From Oleiagrimonas soli (GTDB lineage: Bacteria > Pseudomonadota > Gammaproteobacteria > Xanthomonadales > Rhodanobacteraceae), in the NCBI RefSeq assembly GCF_000761445.1, contig NZ_KN196470.1:2046861-2110860 (forward strand): a stretch of DNA of 64,000 nucleotides. Direction: 5' to 3'. The notes below the pieces were generated by a model. It saw nothing but the letters and a program-made list of their open reading frames with translations. It did no database searches and was not told the DNA's origin. This document shows, piece by piece, positions 59,387-64,000 of the stretch (positions are counted from its first letter, which is position 1; every line of letters starts with the position of its first letter). The translations under genes and the position numbers were made by a program.

Positions 59387-59748
59387 CCGTCGCGATCGCG
59401 CAGCACGATCCACAGGCCGCCGTAGATGATGAACAGCGGCCACCATAGATGCCAGCGCACGTCCATCAGGAACATCGCGCCGATGGTGGCGATGGTCAAC
59501 GCGCTGAGCAGATGCCGTCCGACCGTGCCGTCGAAACGTCCGACATGGCGGTAACGCGTGATCGCCTGCGTCAATGGACCGACGGCCGCGACCAGGATGA
59601 ACAACGCCCACCAGTTGGGAATCTGCATCCACGGCATCTCGATGCCGAGATTGCGCAGCAGGAAGAACACGCCGATGGCGATCACGATCAGACCCGCCAC
59701 CACGTTCTGCGGAGCTCGGGGAGCGGGCTTGTTGGCGTCGTCGTTCAA
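59383..59748 (-). CDS. LiaF-like transmembrane protein (DUF5668 type)
   Basis: A 121-residue membrane protein with four short spans (VVAGLIVIAIGVFFLLRNLG; WWALFILVAAVGPL; HLLSALTIATIGAMFLM; WHLWWPLFIIYGGLWIVL). The first block is the LiaF/LiaI transmembrane signature. The TTG at 59748 with GGAG 9 nt upstream is chosen; no ATG fits. Family members sense envelope stress in Gram-positives; the role here is unknown. Confidence 0.75.
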   Translation of the reverse strand: MNDDANKPAPRAPQNVVAGLIVIAIGVFFLLRNLGIEMPWMQIPNWWALFILVAAVGPLTQAITRYRHVGRFDGTVGRHLLSALTIATIGAMFLMDVRWHLWWPLFIIYGGLWIVLRDRDG

Positions 59749-59826
59749 GGCGAAAACTCCGAAGGGGACACGATCAAGCCTAGAGCTGGCGTCACGCGCC
59801 GACAAGTGACGGATGTCAGGCCCGAT

Positions 59827-60015
59827 TCAATCGCTGCACGCGGCCTGCGCGGCCGGCGCCTGCACCGGCGCGGCATCCCGCAGGGTCGGCGCGACCGCGA
59901 TCGCGCGCAGTCGGTCCAGCGCTTCGGTACACGCCGATGCCTCGCGGAACAGCCGCGCTTGCACCGCCCGCGCAGCGCGCGGTTTCAAACGACGCAGCGT
60001 CTCGCTCACGGGCAT
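59827..60015 (-). CDS. Possible small basic protein (low confidence)
   Basis: A 62-residue frame within a 364-bp gap (59749-60112) between the LiaF-like gene and the POT transporter. MPVSETLRRLKPRAARAVQA and the following helix-like stretch are Ala/Arg-rich with an Ala-Pro tail. No SD is visible for ATG 60015 or the longer TTG option. It may be a chance frame; the rest of the gap shows nothing else but the transporter's upstream region. Confidence 0.25.
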   Translation of the reverse strand: MPVSETLRRLKPRAARAVQARLFREASACTEALDRLRAIAVAPTLRDAAPVQAPAAQAACSD

Positions 60016-60112
60016 GTTCCGCAACGCGTATACGAAAGCCCGGATGGCAAGTTGACGCCGCGTGGGTGCATGCCCGACGCTTGGGCGATCCGCAGTCAAG
60101 GGAATCCCACGC

Positions 60113-61639
<1,527 letters not shown>

Positions 61640-61798
61640 GCGGCGAATCGGTCCACGGCGCGACACGGATGGGGTCCGCACGACCTGTCGCGGAAAGACT
61701 GCATGGCGGACGTCGTCCGCCTGCGCGCCGTGTGGTTGCGTCGCGAAGATGCCTACCTTCTGGTTCGCGCAGGACCGACTTCATCGACCGCAAGCCCG

Positions 61799-62473
61799 CT
61801 AGAAGAAGCGCGTGTATTCCTCCAACGGCAAACGCTGGATGTCCGGCACTCGGCAGTCCTCGGCCGGGTGTCCGACCACCAGCAGCAGGTACGCCATCTC
61901 GTTGCGCGGCCGCTGCAGAATCTCGTTGAGGAAACCCATCGGGCTGGGCGTGTGCGTCAACGTCGCCAATCCGGCCTGGTGCAACGCGGCGATCAACAGG
62001 CCCGTGGCCAGACCGACCGACTCGTGCGGGTAATAACGCTTCTCCTTCTGGCCTTCCGCATCCAGTGCGAAGCGTTCGTAGAACACGGCGATCAACCACG
62101 GCGCCACGTCCAGAAACGGCTTGTCGGCATCGGTGCCGAGCGGCGCCAGCGCCTGCAGCCAGGCCTCCGGCGCGCGATGCTCGTAGAAGCTGCGTTCCTC
62201 GGCCTCGGCCGCTTCGCGGATGCGGTGCTTGATCGCGCGATCGCTGACCGCCACGAACCGCCACGGCTGCTGGTTGGCGCCGCTGGGCGCGGTACCCGCG
62301 GCGCGCAGACACTGCTCGATGACGGCGCGCGGCACCGGCGTGGACGCGAAGTCGCGCACCGTGCGCCGCTGCGCCATGCTGTGCGCAAACGCGGCCGCCC
62401 GCTGCTCGCGCTCGGCATCGGTCATCGGTTCGCGCGCAGGCAGCGCGACGGTGGCGTACGGTTTGGCGTTCAT
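61799..62473 (-). CDS. Nitroreductase-fold flavoprotein, iodotyrosine-deiodinase-like
   Basis: A 224-residue FMN protein. [37 protein letters not shown], the lid-like [18 protein letters not shown] and [16 protein letters not shown] follow the order and spacing of iodotyrosine deiodinase homologs rather than generic NfsB. Bacterial IYD-like proteins reductively dehalogenate halotyrosines; substrate identity here is inferred. The start 62473 is chosen; 62503 adds ten residues, and neither has a strong SD. It lies 63 bp behind the CtlX-like gene, same strand. Confidence 0.8.
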   Translation of the reverse strand: MNAKPYATVALPAREPMTDAEREQRAAAFAHSMAQRRTVRDFASTPVPRAVIEQCLRAAGTAPSGANQQPWRFVAVSDRAIKHRIREAAEAEERSFYEHRAPEAWLQALAPLGTDADKPFLDVAPWLIAVFYERFALDAEGQKEKRYYPHESVGLATGLLIAALHQAGLATLTHTPSPMGFLNEILQRPRNEMAYLLLVVGHPAEDCRVPDIQRLPLEEYTRFF

Positions 62474-62536
62474 GGCGTTTCTATGCGGACGTGAGGCGCT
62501 CATGGTAGCGCCATGAGGCGGGATCGCGCGCCGTGC

Positions 62537-63454
62537 TCAGAAGATCTCGGCCACGCAGCAACGCAGGCTGCCGCCCGCCTTTTCGATCTCGTCCAGCGCC
62601 ACCGCGCCGATGCGAACATCCAGCGCTTCCAACTGCGCGCACTGCGCGGACGAGAGACTATCCGCGGCCGTGGCGCTCATCCACACGCGATGCGGATCGA
62701 GCGTGATGGCGTTCGCGGCAAAACGGGCCTTCTGTTGCGGATCGAGCAGCACGGTCGCGCCGGCATAGGCGCGCTCGATCGCCTCGGCGGCCGCCGCGTC
62801 GGCAAAGCCATCCGGCGCCAGCAGCATGCCGCGGCCGGCCAGCGAGGCCATCAGCACGTTGGCGTGATACTCGCCCTCGGCCAGATCGAAGCAAAACATC
62901 AGGTCGAGACCGAAAGCCGCCTGCATCGCCGCGGCGCCGGCTTCGCTGCAACGCTCGCCGAGACCGCAGAAACCCACGTTGCGCGCATGGTCGATCACCA
63001 GCGAGCCGGTCAGTTCGGCCACCGGCTGCGACGGGCCGGAGAGGTCGATCTCCTCGTAGTCGAGCACGTCGCGAAAGAAACCGCGAATGTCCGCACGCTC
63101 CGCCTCGCGACGACGCACCGCGTGGCGCATGCGGCCGACGATCAGCGCGCCGGGTCGCGTGGCGAAGACGTTGTTCGGGAATACCGCGTCCGGCGTTTCG
63201 GCGGCACCGGGAAACGTGAACACCGGAACGTCCGCGCGCAAGGCCTCGGCCAGATCGGCATGCTGGCGCAGCGCACGCTGCGGATCGACCGCCTCCTGCA
63301 TGCGCATGTAGACGTTGTCCTGCGCCGACTCCTCGGCCAGCGCGAACCGCGACGGCGCAACCAGAAACGCGGCCCGTGCCGTCGTTCGACGCGATGCGGT
63401 GTAGGGCAAGGCCGCAAAGGCGTGCAGGAAGGTCTCGGGATCGCGCGTCATCAT
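62537..63454 (-). CDS. CtlX-like guanidino-group hydrolase (arginine-deiminase-related)
   Basis: A 305-residue protein of the amidinotransferase/ADI superfamily. Active-site candidates are D89 in TPDAVFPNNVF, H197 in EYHANVLMA and C299 or C300 in GGSLRCCVAEIF. It resembles citrulline-utilisation hydrolases (CtlX) and dimethylarginine hydrolases. Likely chemistry is cleavage of a guanidino or ureido group. It may form an operon with the IYD-like gene. Confidence 0.85.
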   Translation of the reverse strand: MMTRDPETFLHAFAALPYTASRRTTARAAFLVAPSRFALAEESAQDNVYMRMQEAVDPQRALRQHADLAEALRADVPVFTFPGAAETPDAVFPNNVFATRPGALIVGRMRHAVRRREAERADIRGFFRDVLDYEEIDLSGPSQPVAELTGSLVIDHARNVGFCGLGERCSEAGAAAMQAAFGLDLMFCFDLAEGEYHANVLMASLAGRGMLLAPDGFADAAAAEAIERAYAGATVLLDPQQKARFAANAITLDPHRVWMSATAADSLSSAQCAQLEALDVRIGAVALDEIEKAGGSLRCCVAEIF

Positions 63455-63667
63455 GTCGGCAGCCGCAACAAGAAAGCCTCACTCTACGCGCCGAATCCGA
63501 CCGTGTGAACGTCTTGCACGCGCACGCCCGCACCTTGCCGTGCATGTGCCGGACTGCGATGCTCGACCGAGCAGGCCGAGGTCGTCAGCGCCTGCCGGAG
63601 GGGGAGGCTCCGAGACATCGGAACCGCAACGACAACGCACCGCAAGATGCTCATCGGGGGAAAGACC

Positions 63668-64000
63668 TTGAACGGGTACCTGGACGTTCTCAAGAAGTAC
63701 TTCGTCTTCGACGGTCGCGCGCGGCGCATGGAATACTGGATGTTCCAGCTGTTCAACACGATCGCCTACATCGTGCTCTTCTTGCTCGCCATGCTGCTGG
63801 GCATGCACACCAACCGGCACGGTCTCAATCTGCTCACGGGTCTGTACGCGCTGGCTGTGTTCCTGCCGTCGCTCGGCGTCACGGTGCGTCGGCTGCACGA
63901 TACCGGGCGGAGCGGATGGTGGATTCTGATCGGCCTGATTCCGATCATCGGCGGCATCGTGCTGCTGGTGTTCATGGTGCTCGACAGCGCGCCGGCCAAC
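63668..64000 (+). CDS. DUF805 family membrane protein, 5' part
   Basis: The gene runs off the right edge; 111 residues are visible. NGYLDVLKKYFVFDGRARRM, EYWMFQLFN and RRLHDTGRSGWWIL are diagnostic of DUF805. Two to three hydrophobic spans are visible. TTG 63668 with GGGGG 7 nt upstream gives the family's usual start; ATG 63647 is an alternative. Function unknown. Confidence 0.88.
   Translation, partial: MNGYLDVLKKYFVFDGRARRMEYWMFQLFNTIAYIVLFLLAMLLGMHTNRHGLNLLTGLYALAVFLPSLGVTVRRLHDTGRSGWWILIGLIPIIGGIVLLVFMVLDSAPAN

Overview
The window is high-GC, densely coded DNA from a gammaproteobacterium. Gene content (PpsR/PpsA divergent pair, MltF, SlyX, DUF2058 and DUF1249 proteins, LigA, many secreted hydrolases) and base composition suggest the order Lysobacterales (Xanthomonadales), probably near Rhodanobacteraceae; that placement is inference. 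The ends cut through two genes: a FadB/FadJ-type 3-hydroxyacyl-CoA dehydrogenase on the left and a DUF805 membrane protein on the right.

Layout. 0-8.7 kb: fatty-acid oxidation gene, DUF2058 protein, ugd-slyX, an exported FKBP prolyl isomerase, a CPA2 antiporter, and a tRNA-Ala/Glu/Asp operon with a clear promoter and terminator, followed directly by a 19-bp minisatellite. 8.7-11.4 kb: ppsR and ppsA, divergent. 11.4-16.5 kb: an accessory patch with an AT-richer gene for a large secreted beta-propeller/Ig/FG-GAP protein, a frameshifted AhpD-like gene and a methyltransferase. 16.8-22 kb: cold-shock protein, DUF6348 protein, a UvrA2-type ABC ATPase, a sterol-desaturase-family protein. 22-27 kb: secreted hydrolases (S53 sedolisin protease; CBM56-GH64 beta-1,3-glucanase) and a tiny Cys-rich secreted protein beside a perfect 34-bp palindrome. 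27-35.7 kb: TPR-sulfotransferase, methyltransferase, secreted GH2-malectin glycosidase, MHS-type transporter, NAPE-PLD-like hydrolase, second Cys-rich secreted protein. 35.7-39 kb: YcaQ/AlkX-type glycosylase, CDP-diacylglycerol pyrophosphatase, an unrecognised exported protein. 39.2-41.4 kb: a compact four-gene operon of an unrecognised protein, a Ras/MglA-like small GTPase and two Roadblock/LC7-like proteins. 41.7-52.7 kb: FeS-type photolyase, hydroxyisobutyrate-dehydrogenase-like enzyme, ligA with a VOC-cupin fusion, two more cation/proton antiporters and a classical CPD photolyase. 52.7-64 kb: META lipoprotein, ChaC, a marR-gst operon with a likely leaderless promoter and operator, protein methyltransferase, mltF, glsA, POT peptide transporter, IYD-like nitroreductase, CtlX-like hydrolase, DUF805 protein.

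How they fit together. The secreted protease, beta-1,3-glucanase and GH2 enzyme, with peptide and organic-acid importers, point to a life degrading polymers, possibly fungal or plant cell walls. DNA maintenance is well represented (LigA, two photolyases, YcaQ, UvrA2), as is monovalent-cation/pH homeostasis (three antiporters). The part that looks most like an under-described system is the GTPase-Roadblock operon at 39.2-41.4 kb. Several starts are non-ATG and were chosen by Shine-Dalgarno (SD) position. All functional calls come from reading motifs by eye; no database search was run.
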